This document shows positions 8,505 through 18,369 of a stretch of 64,000 nucleotides of DNA, in pieces. A model generated the notes under the pieces. The model did not search any database and was not told where the DNA came from. It was given only the letters and a program-made list of their open reading frames with translations. The translations under genes and the position numbers were made by a program. The stretch is from Rhizobium sp. ZPR4 (lineage in GTDB: Bacteria; Pseudomonadota; Alphaproteobacteria; Rhizobiales; Rhizobiaceae). Within the stretch, counting starts at the first letter, position 1, and the number at the start of each line of letters is the position of its first letter. The DNA lies in the NCBI RefSeq assembly GCF_040215725.1, contig NZ_CP157968.1, forward strand, positions 248,001 through 312,000, in the 5' to 3' direction.

Positions 8505-8785
8505 TATCATTTAGTCAATCGACAGCCTTCCGTCAATCACATTTTCAGCAAGACGAATAATCGGTTAGCCAAGCGATATGGCAGCTCCGGCGAAACCGAA
8601 AGCGAAGATGGCGAGCATGCTCATCCGAATTGTCGGGCCGCGGAAAACATCAGGAAGAAGGCAGATCATTGGCAGGTCGAGGATCTGTCAAATCATCCGA
8701 AATCAGAATGAAGGACTTGCAGGAGGTTTGCCGCACCCCCGAAAGCTGCCGAAGTGAAGTGATACCTTCCTGTGGTAGGAAACCC
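8505..8785. other. Non-coding stretch between the GntR gene and the next MFS gene
   Basis: About 280 bases with no convincing gene. It holds the upstream promoter region of the GntR operon and the 3' end of the minus-strand MFS gene. A weak TTCCT / AGGAA stem (8767-8781) follows that gene's stop codon and might act as its terminator. Nothing else was recognised. Confidence 0.4.
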
Positions 8786-10027
8786 CTATTTGATGGCGCC
8801 CGAGCGGGCCATCACGGCGAGACCGATCGCTGCTGCCAGAGAAAATGCCGCCGGAAGGTAAAAAACATTCGGAAGCCCGAGATAGGCAACACCGATACCT
8901 CCAACGCCGCCGCCAAGCGCACTGGCAAGGGCAGACGAACTCATGAAGATCGCCGAAGCCGTCGCAACCGCATTCGGAAGCAGCCTTTGGGCAACGATCA
9001 GCCCGAGGACCATATAGAGCCCCCAGACACCGCCCATCAGGATCTGGCCGGCAAACATGCCCATAGCCGTCGGCCAGGCGGCAAAACAGAGGTTGGCCAT
9101 GACGCCGCAAATGGCGGCGATGCACATCATCCATAGAATGCCGATCCGTCGTGAAAGCATGACACTGAACGGCATCAGAATAAGCTCGATGAATGGCTGC
9201 GTTCCGATCACCGATCCTTGAATCGAGGGATCGAGCTTGAGCTGGTCCTGCATGTAGAGCAGCAGGAATCCGTATTTGATCGGCTCGCCGGCATAAACGA
9301 GAACGTAAAGACCGGTGAAGGCCAAGAGCGGCAGCATTTCGCTCCAGCTGACCGGCGCGACCGCATCGGTCTTTTTATCGGCTCGCCGCCCCGGGCCAGC
9401 CAGCGCCTGTTGGGCTCCAAGCGGAATGATCTGCGCGAGGAAACAGATCGCGGTTCCCCAAAGCATGGCGCGAAGCCCGATTTCAACGGCAAACCAGGCG
9501 CCGAGAAACGGCCCGATGACCCATCCGGCCGTCAAGGCCATTCGGATGATCGCGACCACGCTATCGTTAGCGCCGGTTCCTTTCGCTTTGAGATCGTCAT
9601 GAATGGCAGTGAACAGCTGCGATGTGGCCGATCCCGAAAAGCCTAGAATGACGGTGCCGATCACGAACGGCATCCATGGCTTGGTGGAAAGGGCGATCCC
9701 CGCCCAGCCGAGAGCGCCGGCGATAGCGCAAAGCCGGAAAAGGCTTAGACGCCTGCCGCTTCTGTCGGAATAGCTGCCGACGAGGTAGCCGGCGATCGGC
9801 GCCGTCAGACCGGTCAGATAATAGAGCCCTGCCACAGGCAAGGACGCCCCGAGTTCCTTTACAAGAAAGAGGACGATCTGCGGCAAAGAAGCGGATGTCG
9901 CAAGGCCGGAGAGAAACAGTGCAAGCGTCGCGCCGCGATAAAGCGGAGAAGCCCAAACCTGCTGGATTGCCGTTGCTCTGCTGGGGGTCGCCAAGGATTG
10001 CGCGTCCATAACCCTATCGTCCGTCAT
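8786..10027 (-). CDS. MFS transporter, sugar efflux (Set)-like
   Basis: A 413-residue twelve-helix MFS protein. The first helices (LALFLSGLATSASLPQIVLF LVKELGAS) and the loop YLVGSYSDRSGRRLSLF resemble the SetA/SetB sugar-efflux group; the AIHDDLKAKG loop after helix 4 and the EPIKYGFLLLYMQ helix also fit. The first Met at 10027 was used; a second at 10009 is possible and neither has a strong ribosome binding site. It lies on the same strand as the GntR gene upstream (222-base gap). Substrate and direction are inferred from family only. Confidence 0.75.
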   Translation of the reverse strand: MTDDRVMDAQSLATPSRATAIQQVWASPLYRGATLALFLSGLATSASLPQIVLFLVKELGASLPVAGLYYLTGLTAPIAGYLVGSYSDRSGRRLSLFRLCAIAGALGWAGIALSTKPWMPFVIGTVILGFSGSATSQLFTAIHDDLKAKGTGANDSVVAIIRMALTAGWVIGPFLGAWFAVEIGLRAMLWGTAICFLAQIIPLGAQQALAGPGRRADKKTDAVAPVSWSEMLPLLAFTGLYVLVYAGEPIKYGFLLLYMQDQLKLDPSIQGSVIGTQPFIELILMPFSVMLSRRIGILWMMCIAAICGVMANLCFAAWPTAMGMFAGQILMGGVWGLYMVLGLIVAQRLLPNAVATASAIFMSSSALASALGGGVGGIGVAYLGLPNVFYLPAAFSLAAAIGLAVMARSGAIK

Positions 10028-10249
10028 AACCGGTTGTCGACATGCCTTTCCCGGTCGAGCGGCACAGAATCGCCCTGATCGATTGCAGCCAAGCCGAGGT
10101 TTGCTGCCCGATCGAAATCACGCCTTCATCCGGGGTGCGGCCTATCCTTCCGTCAAAGCTGCTGAAGACGCAAATGGTTGCATCGAGCTTTGACCCTTCG
10201 GGCGCGGATTGTCCACATCATTCATCATATCAATGGCGGCGACAGTACT

Positions 10250-10942
10250 TCAGCCAGGCATCGCTCTCGAATAAGCAGCCAGGATGAAGCGTTCGGCCTG
10301 GAACAGGTATTTCTCCAGAGCGTCGGCAGCACTCGCCGGCGATCCCTCCTCCAGATGCGAAAGAATGGTGGCATTCTGACCGACATAGGGTGCATGCAGA
10401 TATTCGGGATCACGGATCAGACCAAAGACGAGACGCAGCTCCAGCGAGATCTGCGCATAGAAGGCAGAGAGCCTGGGACTGTCGGCAAGCTCGACGATCG
10501 CGGCATGAAAGGCGATATCGGCGCTGCCGACCTCCAGCCATTCGCCGCGATCACGATGCTGGACGGCAGCCTCGATGGCGGCGCGCATCTTGTCGACGCT
10601 CGGGTGACGGTGATGTGCATTGGCAAGCGCCGAACACTCGATCAGCCGGCGAATATGGAAGATATCCATGATCGTCGAGATGCTCGGCGTGGAAACGAAG
10701 ACGCCGCGATTGGCTTCGTGGCGCAGCACGCCCTCTTTCGTCAGCAGCCGGAAGACTTCGCGCAGCGTATTGCGCGAGACCTGCAGCTCCTCGCAAAGAG
10801 CTGCCTCGGACAAATGGCTGCCCGGCGACAGCGTACCGCTGATCACGCGCTCGCGGATGCGCGCAGCCGTCAGTTCCGCCAGGGTCTGCCCCGTCTCTGC
10901 GACGGCTGTCGGCTCGATGCTCGCAAGATTTGTCTGTTTCAT
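10250..10942 (-). CDS. GntR-family regulator (FCD domain)
   Basis: A 230-residue GntR/FCD regulator with winged helix (AALCEELQVSRNTLREVFRL LTKEGVLRHEANRGVFV) and FCD domain (HIRRLIECSALANAHHRHPS ... DIAFHAAIVELADSPRLSAF). GGGAG lies 6 bases upstream of the ATG. It is divergent from the peptide ABC operon that begins at 11386, with 443 bases between them, and a GntR-consensus dyad (11115-11127) lies in that gap. It therefore probably controls the transporter / M14 peptidase operon, and perhaps also the downstream MFS gene. Confidence 0.9.
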   Translation of the reverse strand: MKQTNLASIEPTAVAETGQTLAELTAARIRERVISGTLSPGSHLSEAALCEELQVSRNTLREVFRLLTKEGVLRHEANRGVFVSTPSISTIMDIFHIRRLIECSALANAHHRHPSVDKMRAAIEAAVQHRDRGEWLEVGSADIAFHAAIVELADSPRLSAFYAQISLELRLVFGLIRDPEYLHAPYVGQNATILSHLEEGSPASAADALEKYLFQAERFILAAYSRAMPG

Positions 10943-11385
10943 TTGCTCTCCCGGCGCCTGCGCTCAATCGTCCCCGATGCCTGCCTGTATCAAGCATTTA
11001 CTGGAAAGCGAGTAGCGATCCCATGCTTGTCTGCGGCTGTCGAGCTGCCCAGCGGAAAAGTCCGTTGGACGATTTTGTACAGGTTTGTTCCCATTTTTGA
11101 TTGGCAATACGAAAATTGTTGAACAATATAGACCAGATTGTTGTTTGATGCTATCTCATGCCCTAACAAATATAATGGGAACGCAGATACAGATGTTCAT
11201 GAGACGCCTGTTTTGTAGAAAAACATCGCCTGCTTTTGCCGGGCTGCAGCGAGTATCGGCATGAGCATGCTACGATCCGGCCCTGACGGCAATCTCGGCG
11301 AGCGCACCTGCATGATCGATGCAAAATGTGACACGGCTATCGTCCCGGATGCCATGAACGACCTGCCCAATACCGAGGTAAGCGC
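10943..11385. other. Divergent promoter region, GntR / peptide ABC operon
   Basis: A 443-base non-coding gap between two divergent genes. The middle part (about 11090-11180) is clearly more AT-rich than its flanks and contains the dyad at 11115-11127. A GAGGTAAG ribosome binding site precedes the ABC gene. No small gene was recognised. Confidence 0.5.
11115..11127. promoter_or_regulatory. Candidate GntR operator for the peptide ABC operon
   Basis: ATTGTT-G-AACAAT is a perfect 6-bp dyad around one base and contains TTGTTGAACAA, which fits the FadR-subfamily consensus TnGTnnnACnA exactly. A second half site (ATTGTTG) follows about 20 bases later. Confidence 0.6.
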
Positions 11386-13212
11386 ATGACGAATGCTGCA
11401 GGCGACAACAAACCGCTCCTGTCTGTAGCGGATCTGACCGTGCGGTTTGGCGAAAACCGCGTGGTCGAGGGGCTTTCCTTTTCGGTCGAACCAGGCAGAA
11501 CCCTCGCGGTCGTCGGCGAATCCGGCTCCGGCAAATCCGTGACCTCGCTTTCGATCATGCGCCTTGCCGATATGATGGGTGCACGCTTCGAGACCGGCAG
11601 CATCCTCTTCAACGGCAAAGACCTGCTGAAGCTTCCGCAGAAGGACATGCGCGCAGTCCGCGGCAAGGAGATCGCCATGATCTTCCAGGAGCCGATGACC
11701 TCGCTCAACCCCGTCTTCACCATTGGCGACCAGATCTGCGAAGTCCTTCTTCTTCACGAGAAGATCGGCAAGTCCGCCGCCATCGCCGAGGCTCGACGCC
11801 TGCTGGAAATGGTGCGCCTGCCGGATACCGAGGCGCTCTTGAAGCGCTTTCCGCATCAGCTCTCCGGCGGCATGCGCCAGCGCGTCATGATCGCCATGGC
11901 GCTCGCCTGCCGCCCCAAGCTCCTGATTGCCGACGAACCGACGACAGCGCTTGACGTGACGATCCAGGCGCAGATCCTCAACATCATGCGGGACCTGCAG
12001 AAAGATCTCGGCATGGGCATGATCTTCATCACCCATGATATGGGTGTGGTTGCCGAAATGGCCGACGACGTGGTGGTCATGTGGAAAGGCAAGAAAGTCG
12101 AGGAAGGCCCGGTTCGCGAAATATTCGCCAATCCGCAGCACCCTTACACGAAGGCTCTCCTCGCGGCAGTTCCGAAGCTTGGCAGCATGACCGGCCAGGA
12201 TTTTCCAAAGCGCATGCCCTTGACCGTACTCGACGGCGGCACGCCGAAAGTCGTCGGTGAAGAGCGGGTGCAGAATACCGCCCGCTATGACCAGCAGCCG
12301 CTTCTGTCCGTACGCGATCTCTTCGTACGCTTCGATATCAAAAAGAACATATTCGGCCAGGTCACCCATCGCTGCAGTGCCGTCCAGAAGGTCGCTTTTG
12401 ATATTCATCCCGGCGAGACGCTGGCCCTCGTCGGCGAATCCGGTTCCGGCAAGTCGACCATCGGCCGCACCATCCAGCAATTGCAGAAGGCACGCTCCGG
12501 CGAAATCACCTTCAATGGTAAGAGCTTTGCCGCCATGTCGGCGCTGGAGCGTTTCCGCCTGCGCCGCGATGTGCAGTATATCTTCCAGGACCCCTTCGCT
12601 TCGCTCGACCCGCGCAAGACGGTCGGCTTCTCGATTGCCGAACCGATCAACACGCACGGCATTATTTCCGGATCGAAAGAGGTGCGCCGAAGGGTGGACG
12701 AGCTTCTGGAGCGCGTCGGTCTGACGTCTGCCCATGCCGATCGCTATCCGCATGAGTTTTCCGGCGGCCAGCGCCAGCGTGTCTGCATTGCCCGCGCGCT
12801 TGCCTCCGATCCGAAACTCATCATTGCCGATGAGGCGCTTTCCGCTCTAGACGTCTCGATCCAGGCCCAGATCATCAATCTCTTGATGGATCTGCAGGCG
12901 GAGCGCGAGCTCGCCTATCTGTTCATCAGCCATGACATGGCGGTGGTCGAAAAGATCAGCCATCGCGTCGCCGTGCTCTACCTCGGCCAGATCATGGAGA
13001 TCGGCAGCCGCCGTCAGGTCTTCGAAACGCCGATGCACGCCTATACGCAGCGCCTGATCTCGGCCGTACCGATCGCCGATCCGACACAGGAGCGCAAAAC
13101 CGCCCTCATCGAGGGAGAGATCCCCAATCCCGTCCGTCGCGTCGGCGATGAGCCGCCGATCCTGGCTCACGAGGAAATCACTTCAGGCCACTTCATCGCC
13201 AAGAGCGCCTGA
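11386..13212 (+). CDS. Peptide ABC transporter, fused duplicated ATP-binding protein (DppD-DppF/GsiA type)
   Basis: A 608-residue protein with two complete ABC domains. Each half has a Walker A GESGSGKS (near residues 45 and 350), a signature (LSGGMRQR in the first half, FSGGQRQR in the second) and a Walker B ([12 protein letters not shown] and [12 protein letters not shown]). In the second half the usual E-P-T after Walker B is E-A-L. Both halves end with the oligopeptide-type C-terminal extension ([24 protein letters not shown]). It energises uptake of peptides or related amides with the permeases at 14856 and 15784. It is the first gene of the operon, an unusual order since binding proteins more often come first. 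Confidence 0.93.
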   Translation: MTNAAGDNKPLLSVADLTVRFGENRVVEGLSFSVEPGRTLAVVGESGSGKSVTSLSIMRLADMMGARFETGSILFNGKDLLKLPQKDMRAVRGKEIAMIFQEPMTSLNPVFTIGDQICEVLLLHEKIGKSAAIAEARRLLEMVRLPDTEALLKRFPHQLSGGMRQRVMIAMALACRPKLLIADEPTTALDVTIQAQILNIMRDLQKDLGMGMIFITHDMGVVAEMADDVVVMWKGKKVEEGPVREIFANPQHPYTKALLAAVPKLGSMTGQDFPKRMPLTVLDGGTPKVVGEERVQNTARYDQQPLLSVRDLFVRFDIKKNIFGQVTHRCSAVQKVAFDIHPGETLALVGESGSGKSTIGRTIQQLQKARSGEITFNGKSFAAMSALERFRLRRDVQYIFQDPFASLDPRKTVGFSIAEPINTHGIISGSKEVRRRVDELLERVGLTSAHADRYPHEFSGGQRQRVCIARALASDPKLIIADEALSALDVSIQAQIINLLMDLQAERELAYLFISHDMAVVEKISHRVAVLYLGQIMEIGSRRQVFETPMHAYTQRLISAVPIADPTQERKTALIEGEIPNPVRRVGDEPPILAHEEITSGHFIAKSA

Positions 13213-13256
13213 GCGACCGCCAACCGAAATATCGATCTGAAGAGGAAACAGGTTCA

Positions 13257-14792
13257 ATGAAAACAATGAAATGGGGATTGAAAACCGCTCTGACCGCACT
13301 CGTCATGTCGAGCGTCGCCATCAGCGCCGCCCCCGCTTTCGCGGCAGGCAAGCTCACGGTGTCGTCATCGCAGGACCCGGGCAGCTGGGACCCGATCGAC
13401 ACCTTCCTGGTGGCATGGGCCGCCGTCTCGACCAATATCTTCGACGGACTTACCTATCGCGGCCCCGATCTCAAGCTGGTGCCAGGCCTTGCCGAATCCT
13501 GGGAAGAACTCGACCAGGGCAAGCGCATCCGCTTCAAGCTGCGCCACAACGTGAAATTCCATGACGGCGAGCCCTTCAATGCCGAAGCCGTGAAATTCAC
13601 CTTCGATCGTCTGCTCGGCGAACAGGGTGCCAAGGGGCCGCAGCGCTCGAACTACACCGCGATCGAAAGCGTTGATATCATCGACGACTATACGGTTGAC
13701 ATGAAGCTGAAGACGCCCGATCCGGTGCTTTTGACCAAGCTTGCCGGCTATGGCGCGATGATCGTTCCGCCGAAATACATCAAGGAAAAGGGCGAGGATT
13801 ATTTCAACCTCAATCCGGTCGGCACCGGCGCATTCAAGTTCGTTTCCTATACGCCGAAGGTGAACATCAAGCTCGAAGCCAATCCGGATTATTGGGGCGG
13901 GGCGCCGAAGCTTTCTGAGCTCGAATACCGCTTCATCAGCGAGCCGGCGACCGCCGTTGCCGAGCTTCAGGCCGGCCGCGTCGATATCGTTATCCCGCCG
14001 ACCATTCCGATCGGCATGCTCCCGGTTATCCAGGGCGACTCCAAGCTCGAAATCGCCAGCGTTCCCGGCCCGACCGTGGACTCGCTGCGCTTCAACACCC
14101 GCGATGGCATCACGGCCGATCCGCGCGTGCGCAAGGCGATCATCATGGCCGTCGACCGCGACACGATCGTCAAGTCGATTCTCGCGGGCCAGGGAACAGA
14201 AATCGTCAGCTTCCAGAATTCTCTGTCCTTCGGCTACGATCCAGACCTGAAGCCGCTTCCCTACGATCCGGCAGGCGCAAAGAAGCTGCTCGCCGAAGCC
14301 GGCGTGAAGCCCGGCGCTGCGTTGCAGATCGACATTCGCGGCAATGACGCGACGATGAACGAAGTAGCGCAGGTCGTCGCAAGCTATCTGCAGATGGTCG
14401 GCCTCACCGCCACCATCAAGCCCTATGAAACCAACGTTCTGCTGAACGACATCATCCCGCAGGGCAAGACCGGCGCGATGTTCCAGCAGAAGTGGGGCGG
14501 CTGGACCTTCGACTACGACAACACCGCTTATTCGATGTACCACTCCGGCGAAAAGTGGAATCCGTACGAAAAGGATGCCACGCTGAACAAGCTCCTGGAA
14601 TCGCAGCGTCCCCTCACCGATCGCGCCGAGCGCGAGAAGGTGCTGAAGGATATCGGCAAGTATGTTGCCGACAAGGCGCTCGAACTGCCGCTCTACAACA
14701 GCAATGCGATCTACGGCGTCAGCAAGCGGGTCAAAGGCTTCGTGCCCGCACCCGATACCCGCATCAAGCTGAACGAAGTCACCGTCGACTAA
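13257..14792 (+). CDS. ABC transporter substrate-binding protein, family 5 (peptide type)
   Basis: A 511-residue periplasmic binding protein with a signal peptide (MKTMKWGLKTALTALVMSSV, cut near AFAAGK). The family-5 features are clear: the early FDGLTYRGPD, SWEELDQGKRIRFKLRHNVK FHDGEPFNAEAVKFTFDRL and the GTGAFKFVSY motif. Family 5 binds di/oligopeptides, nickel, opines and glutathione. The gene follows the ATPase by 44 bases in one operon. The partner M14 carboxypeptidase in the same operon suggests a peptide or acyl-amino-acid ligand. Confidence 0.93.
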   Translation: MKTMKWGLKTALTALVMSSVAISAAPAFAAGKLTVSSSQDPGSWDPIDTFLVAWAAVSTNIFDGLTYRGPDLKLVPGLAESWEELDQGKRIRFKLRHNVKFHDGEPFNAEAVKFTFDRLLGEQGAKGPQRSNYTAIESVDIIDDYTVDMKLKTPDPVLLTKLAGYGAMIVPPKYIKEKGEDYFNLNPVGTGAFKFVSYTPKVNIKLEANPDYWGGAPKLSELEYRFISEPATAVAELQAGRVDIVIPPTIPIGMLPVIQGDSKLEIASVPGPTVDSLRFNTRDGITADPRVRKAIIMAVDRDTIVKSILAGQGTEIVSFQNSLSFGYDPDLKPLPYDPAGAKKLLAEAGVKPGAALQIDIRGNDATMNEVAQVVASYLQMVGLTATIKPYETNVLLNDIIPQGKTGAMFQQKWGGWTFDYDNTAYSMYHSGEKWNPYEKDATLNKLLESQRPLTDRAEREKVLKDIGKYVADKALELPLYNSNAIYGVSKRVKGFVPAPDTRIKLNEVTVD

Positions 14793-14855
14793 TCATCCAG
14801 CGGGACGCCGCCGGCTCGGTCGGCGGCGTCGTCCAAAAGCTCTCGGGGTAAGAAC

Positions 14856-15779
14856 GTGGCCGGTTTTCTCATCAAGCGATTGCTGCAGGCGATTTTCGTC
14901 GTGATCGCCATTACTCTTCTCGTCTCATTCGCCATCCGTCTGACGGGCGACCCTGCCCTGATGATGTTTCAGGGCGGCGGCAGCATGACGGAAGACGATC
15001 TCGCGCGCATTCGCGTAGCGCTTGGCACGGACCAGCCTTTCCTCGTGCAATATTTCACTTTCCTGAAGGGGTTGCTGACGCTGGACTTCGGCCGTAGCTT
15101 CACCGGCGGAACGCCGGTGTCCCAGCTGATTGCCAATGCCCTGCCCGCAACGCTCCTGCTTGCCTTCATCTCCATGGTCGTTTCGATCGCGCTCTCCATC
15201 CCGCTCGGGATCAAGGCGGCGACGGCGCGCGGCAAGACGGCGGATCAGATCATCCGCGTTCTCTCGCTGCTCGGCCTCTCCTTCCCGAACTTCTGGCTGG
15301 CGCTGATGATGGTCCTATTATTCTCCATCACGCTCGGCTGGCTGCCGCCAAGCGGCATGGTCGGCATTTCGAGCTATGTCATGCCTGCGCTGACGATGGG
15401 CGTGATCCTGACGGCAACGAATGTGCGCCTGGTGCGTACCGCTATGCTGGAAACGCTGCAATCGCAATATATCATGGTCGCGCGGGCCAAGGGCCTCAGC
15501 GAAAGCAAGGTGCTCTACAAGCACGCGCTGCGCAACTGCGCGATACCGCTCATCACCTATTTCGGCATCCAGTTCGGCGGCCTGCTCGGCGGCATCGTCG
15601 TCATCGAGCGCGTCTTCAATTGGCCGGGTCTCGGCACGCTGGCATTCGATGCCGTCGGCGCGCGCGACTATCCAGTGCTGCAAGGCGTGATTACCGTGCT
15701 GGCGCTGTTCATCGTCGGCGTCAATCTTCTCGTCGACATCGCCTATGGCCTTGTCGATCCTCGTATTCGCACGGAGTAA
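14856..15779 (+). CDS. Peptide ABC transporter permease (DppB type)
   Basis: A 307-residue inner-membrane permease with six hydrophobic segments. The N-terminus (FLIKRLLQAIFVVIAITLLV SFAIRLTGDP) and the cytoplasmic coupling loop (YIMVARAKGLSESKVLYKHA LRNCAIPLI) are typical of DppB. The start codon is GTG at 14856 with GGGGTAAG a few bases upstream. It ends 4 bases before the second permease. It pairs with the DppC-type protein to form the channel. Confidence 0.93.
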   Translation: MAGFLIKRLLQAIFVVIAITLLVSFAIRLTGDPALMMFQGGGSMTEDDLARIRVALGTDQPFLVQYFTFLKGLLTLDFGRSFTGGTPVSQLIANALPATLLLAFISMVVSIALSIPLGIKAATARGKTADQIIRVLSLLGLSFPNFWLALMMVLLFSITLGWLPPSGMVGISSYVMPALTMGVILTATNVRLVRTAMLETLQSQYIMVARAKGLSESKVLYKHALRNCAIPLITYFGIQFGGLLGGIVVIERVFNWPGLGTLAFDAVGARDYPVLQGVITVLALFIVGVNLLVDIAYGLVDPRIRTE

Positions 15780-15783
15780 GCCG

Positions 15784-16632
15784 ATGGCCGCCACGATCTC
15801 ACGCCGTTCGCGTTTCTACAGCTTCGAATTCATCGTCGGAGCCCTGATCACCGTCGTCATCTGCCTTGCCGTGCTGCTCTCCGACATTCTATTTCCCGGC
15901 GGTGCGGAAAAGATCGACCTGATGGCACGGCTCGCAAGACCCTTTGCCAGCCTCGCTCATCCCTTCGGCACCGATCCGCTCGGGCGTGATGTGCTTGCCC
16001 GCGTCGTCGCAGGCGGCAAGATATCGCTGACCGTCGGCCTGACTTCGGTCATTGGCGGCGTGGTGCTTGGCGTGTTGGTCGGCCTTGCGGCGGGCTATTA
16101 CCGTGGCATCTGGGACATGCTGCTGATGCGCTTTGCCGACATCCAGCTCGCCATGCCCTTCATTCTCCTGGCCATCACCTTCATTGCCATCGTCGGCGGC
16201 AGCCTGACCAACACGATCATCCTGCTGATCGTGTCGCAATGGGTGCAATATGCCCGCCTCGTTCGCGGCTCGGTACTCAGCCTGCGCGAACGCGAGTTCA
16301 TCCTGTCGGCACGGGCGATCGGCGTCAAAGACTGGCGCATCATCTTCCAGCATCTGCTGCCAAACCTTGTCGGGCCGGTGATCGTGCTGATGACGCTGAA
16401 CATCGCCAACAACATTCTCCTGGAAAGCAGCCTGACCTTCCTCGGTCTGGGCGTCGACCCGACAATTCCAAGCTGGGGCGGCATGTTGGCCGACGGACGA
16501 ACCTATCTGCAGACCGCGTGGTGGGTGAGCCTCTTTCCTGGCCTAGCGATCCTTTTGACCGTGCTCGGCCTCAATCTTCTCGGCGACTGGCTGCGCGATA
16601 GCCTCGACCCCACTGGCAGAACGACAAGGTAA
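15784..16632 (+). CDS. Peptide ABC transporter permease (DppC type)
   Basis: A 282-residue permease of the DppC group: an N-terminal cytoplasmic tail, first helix, then the conserved HPFGTDPLGRDVLARVVAGG loop and the coupling segment REREFILSARAIGVKDWRII FQHLLPN. The ATG at 15784 follows the first permease's stop by a few bases; the in-frame ATG at 15745 lies inside the upstream gene and is less likely. C-terminus WLRDSLDPTGR is usual for the family. Confidence 0.92.
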   Translation: MAATISRRSRFYSFEFIVGALITVVICLAVLLSDILFPGGAEKIDLMARLARPFASLAHPFGTDPLGRDVLARVVAGGKISLTVGLTSVIGGVVLGVLVGLAAGYYRGIWDMLLMRFADIQLAMPFILLAITFIAIVGGSLTNTIILLIVSQWVQYARLVRGSVLSLREREFILSARAIGVKDWRIIFQHLLPNLVGPVIVLMTLNIANNILLESSLTFLGLGVDPTIPSWGGMLADGRTYLQTAWWVSLFPGLAILLTVLGLNLLGDWLRDSLDPTGRTTR

Positions 16633-16638
16633 GACATC

Positions 16639-18369
16639 ATGACTCTGATTTTCGAAAGAAGCTTTGAGCGCACGCTGTCGCGCCTCGTCGCCGATGCCAA
16701 GCCTGACCAGAACTTCCAAGCCTGGATCTTCGATGACCGGGAAAGCCGCCAGCGGGCAGAGCGCGAACTCAAGGAAAAGGGTGTCAAGGCGCGCATTCGC
16801 AGCGCCTACAAGCCGCTGGTGACCGCCTTCATCGAGGAGATTGATCTACGGGATGTGGACGCGATCGAGATCCGCTACCCGGTTCATCCCAACGCACCGG
16901 AAAACCGCTTCCGACTGGAAGCCTATCCACTTGCGGCGATGGTCGGAGATCGCAAGATCGCCTTCATCGCCCGAGCTGACAGCGATTTCCATTATGATGT
17001 CCACTTAAAGAGCAATGCGGCTGGCGAGCGCCGATTGAAGGTGCTCGTGCCCAATCGCGTCCATGTCGATGCGGCTGGTGAAACGAGCGTTTCTCCGACC
17101 GGCTGGCTCATGCGGGACGGCAATGCGACGGGTGAACGCCTCGCCACGGATTATGAACAGCTTTTCGAAGAAACCATCGCAGCAGTCACCCACTTCGACT
17201 GGGGCGCAACCGAGCCCTATTTCGAGGAGCTGAATATCCGAGTTGCCCTGCCGGCGACGGATGAGGCCTTGCCTGTCGGCGATGAAGTGATGAGCCTGCG
17301 CGAGGCGCTGCATGAAGACTTCTATTTCTCGCTGCTCGAATTCTTCCAGAAGAAGTCCGGCCGGCCGCTGGGCGACCGCGGCTTGAAGCCCGGGCAGATC
17401 GTTCCCCAAGTCCTACTCTCCTCCGGCGAGATCTCTGTCAAAGTCGAAACGCAACCGCTATCCACTCGCTACTGGGATGGCCTGGAGCAGCGGATCGAGG
17501 CGGCAACGGAACCTTTGGCCGTACAGCAGATCGAGGCCGAGCTTAACCAGATCGGCGGCGAAGCATTTGAGGCTGCCACTCGCTCCGGACGCTCTGTACG
17601 AGCACGCTATATCAAGGGCCGCGATGCTGCTGTGATGATCAGCGGCGGGCAGCACGCCAATGAGACGACCGGCGGCGCGGGAGCACTGCGCGCGGCAAAA
17701 CGCCTGGCCAAGATCGAAGGGGCTAATTTCACCATCTCGCCGCTGGAGAATCCCGATGGCTACGCGCTGCATCAGCGCCTGCGTCAGGACAGCCCGCGCC
17801 ATATGTATCATGCCGCCCGCTATACCGCGCTCGGCGACGACCTCGAATACCGCACCGAGGCCAATGCCGGCCCCTATCTCTTCGAGAAGAAGATCCGCTT
17901 CCAGGCGGAAAAGCTGAGCGGCGCGCAACTGCACGTCAATCTGCATGGCTATCCAGCGCATGAATGGACGCGCCCGCTTTCCGGTTACGTCCCGCGCAAT
18001 TTCGCCATGTGGACGCTGCCGAAAGGTTTCTTCCTGATTGCTCGCTATCACTCCGGCTGGGCGACCCAGGCCGAGCAGCTTCTCGACAAGGTCACCAAAC
18101 ACCTTGGCGTCATCCCCGGCCTGCTGGACTACAATGACCGTCAGATCGCACTTTACGAAACCCATGCAGGCGAAACCGGCTTCCGCATCATCAACGGCTT
18201 CCCCTGCCTCGCCGATATCGACGATCGCCACACGGTGCCGATGACCCTGATTACCGAATATCCGGACGAGACTATCTATGGCGATGCATTCGTCGCCGGT
18301 CATACGGCCCAGATGGAAACCGTGCTGTCGGCCTATGGCGCCTGGCAGGAAATCATGGCTTCGAGCTGA
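16639..18369 (+). CDS. M14-family zinc carboxypeptidase
   Basis: A 576-residue protein whose C-terminal half is an M14 peptidase: zinc ligands H339 and E342 (GGQHANET), third ligand H436 (NLHGYPAHEW) and a catalytic glutamate at about E540 (TEYPDET). The first 300 residues are an extra region I do not recognise; it has no signal peptide or membrane span, so the enzyme is probably cytoplasmic. It starts 6 bases after the last permease gene and closes the operon, so it likely trims or deacylates the imported substrate. Its 3' end overlaps the convergent LysR gene by 17 bases. Confidence 0.85.
   Translation: MTLIFERSFERTLSRLVADAKPDQNFQAWIFDDRESRQRAERELKEKGVKARIRSAYKPLVTAFIEEIDLRDVDAIEIRYPVHPNAPENRFRLEAYPLAAMVGDRKIAFIARADSDFHYDVHLKSNAAGERRLKVLVPNRVHVDAAGETSVSPTGWLMRDGNATGERLATDYEQLFEETIAAVTHFDWGATEPYFEELNIRVALPATDEALPVGDEVMSLREALHEDFYFSLLEFFQKKSGRPLGDRGLKPGQIVPQVLLSSGEISVKVETQPLSTRYWDGLEQRIEAATEPLAVQQIEAELNQIGGEAFEAATRSGRSVRARYIKGRDAAVMISGGQHANETTGGAGALRAAKRLAKIEGANFTISPLENPDGYALHQRLRQDSPRHMYHAARYTALGDDLEYRTEANAGPYLFEKKIRFQAEKLSGAQLHVNLHGYPAHEWTRPLSGYVPRNFAMWTLPKGFFLIARYHSGWATQAEQLLDKVTKHLGVIPGLLDYNDRQIALYETHAGETGFRIINGFPCLADIDDRHTVPMTLITEYPDETIYGDAFVAGHTAQMETVLSAYGAWQEIMASS

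Noticed and set aside
11197..12753. A 518-codon open frame on the minus strand opposite the fused ABC ATPase gene
   Set aside because: It is the mirror of a highly biased GC-rich gene. The plus-strand frame has two full sets of ABC motifs, and the minus frame has no recognisable protein pattern.
13365..14543. A 392-codon minus-strand frame opposite the family-5 binding protein
   Set aside because: Antisense shadow of a clear binding-protein gene; rich in Arg, Asp and His without any fold signature.
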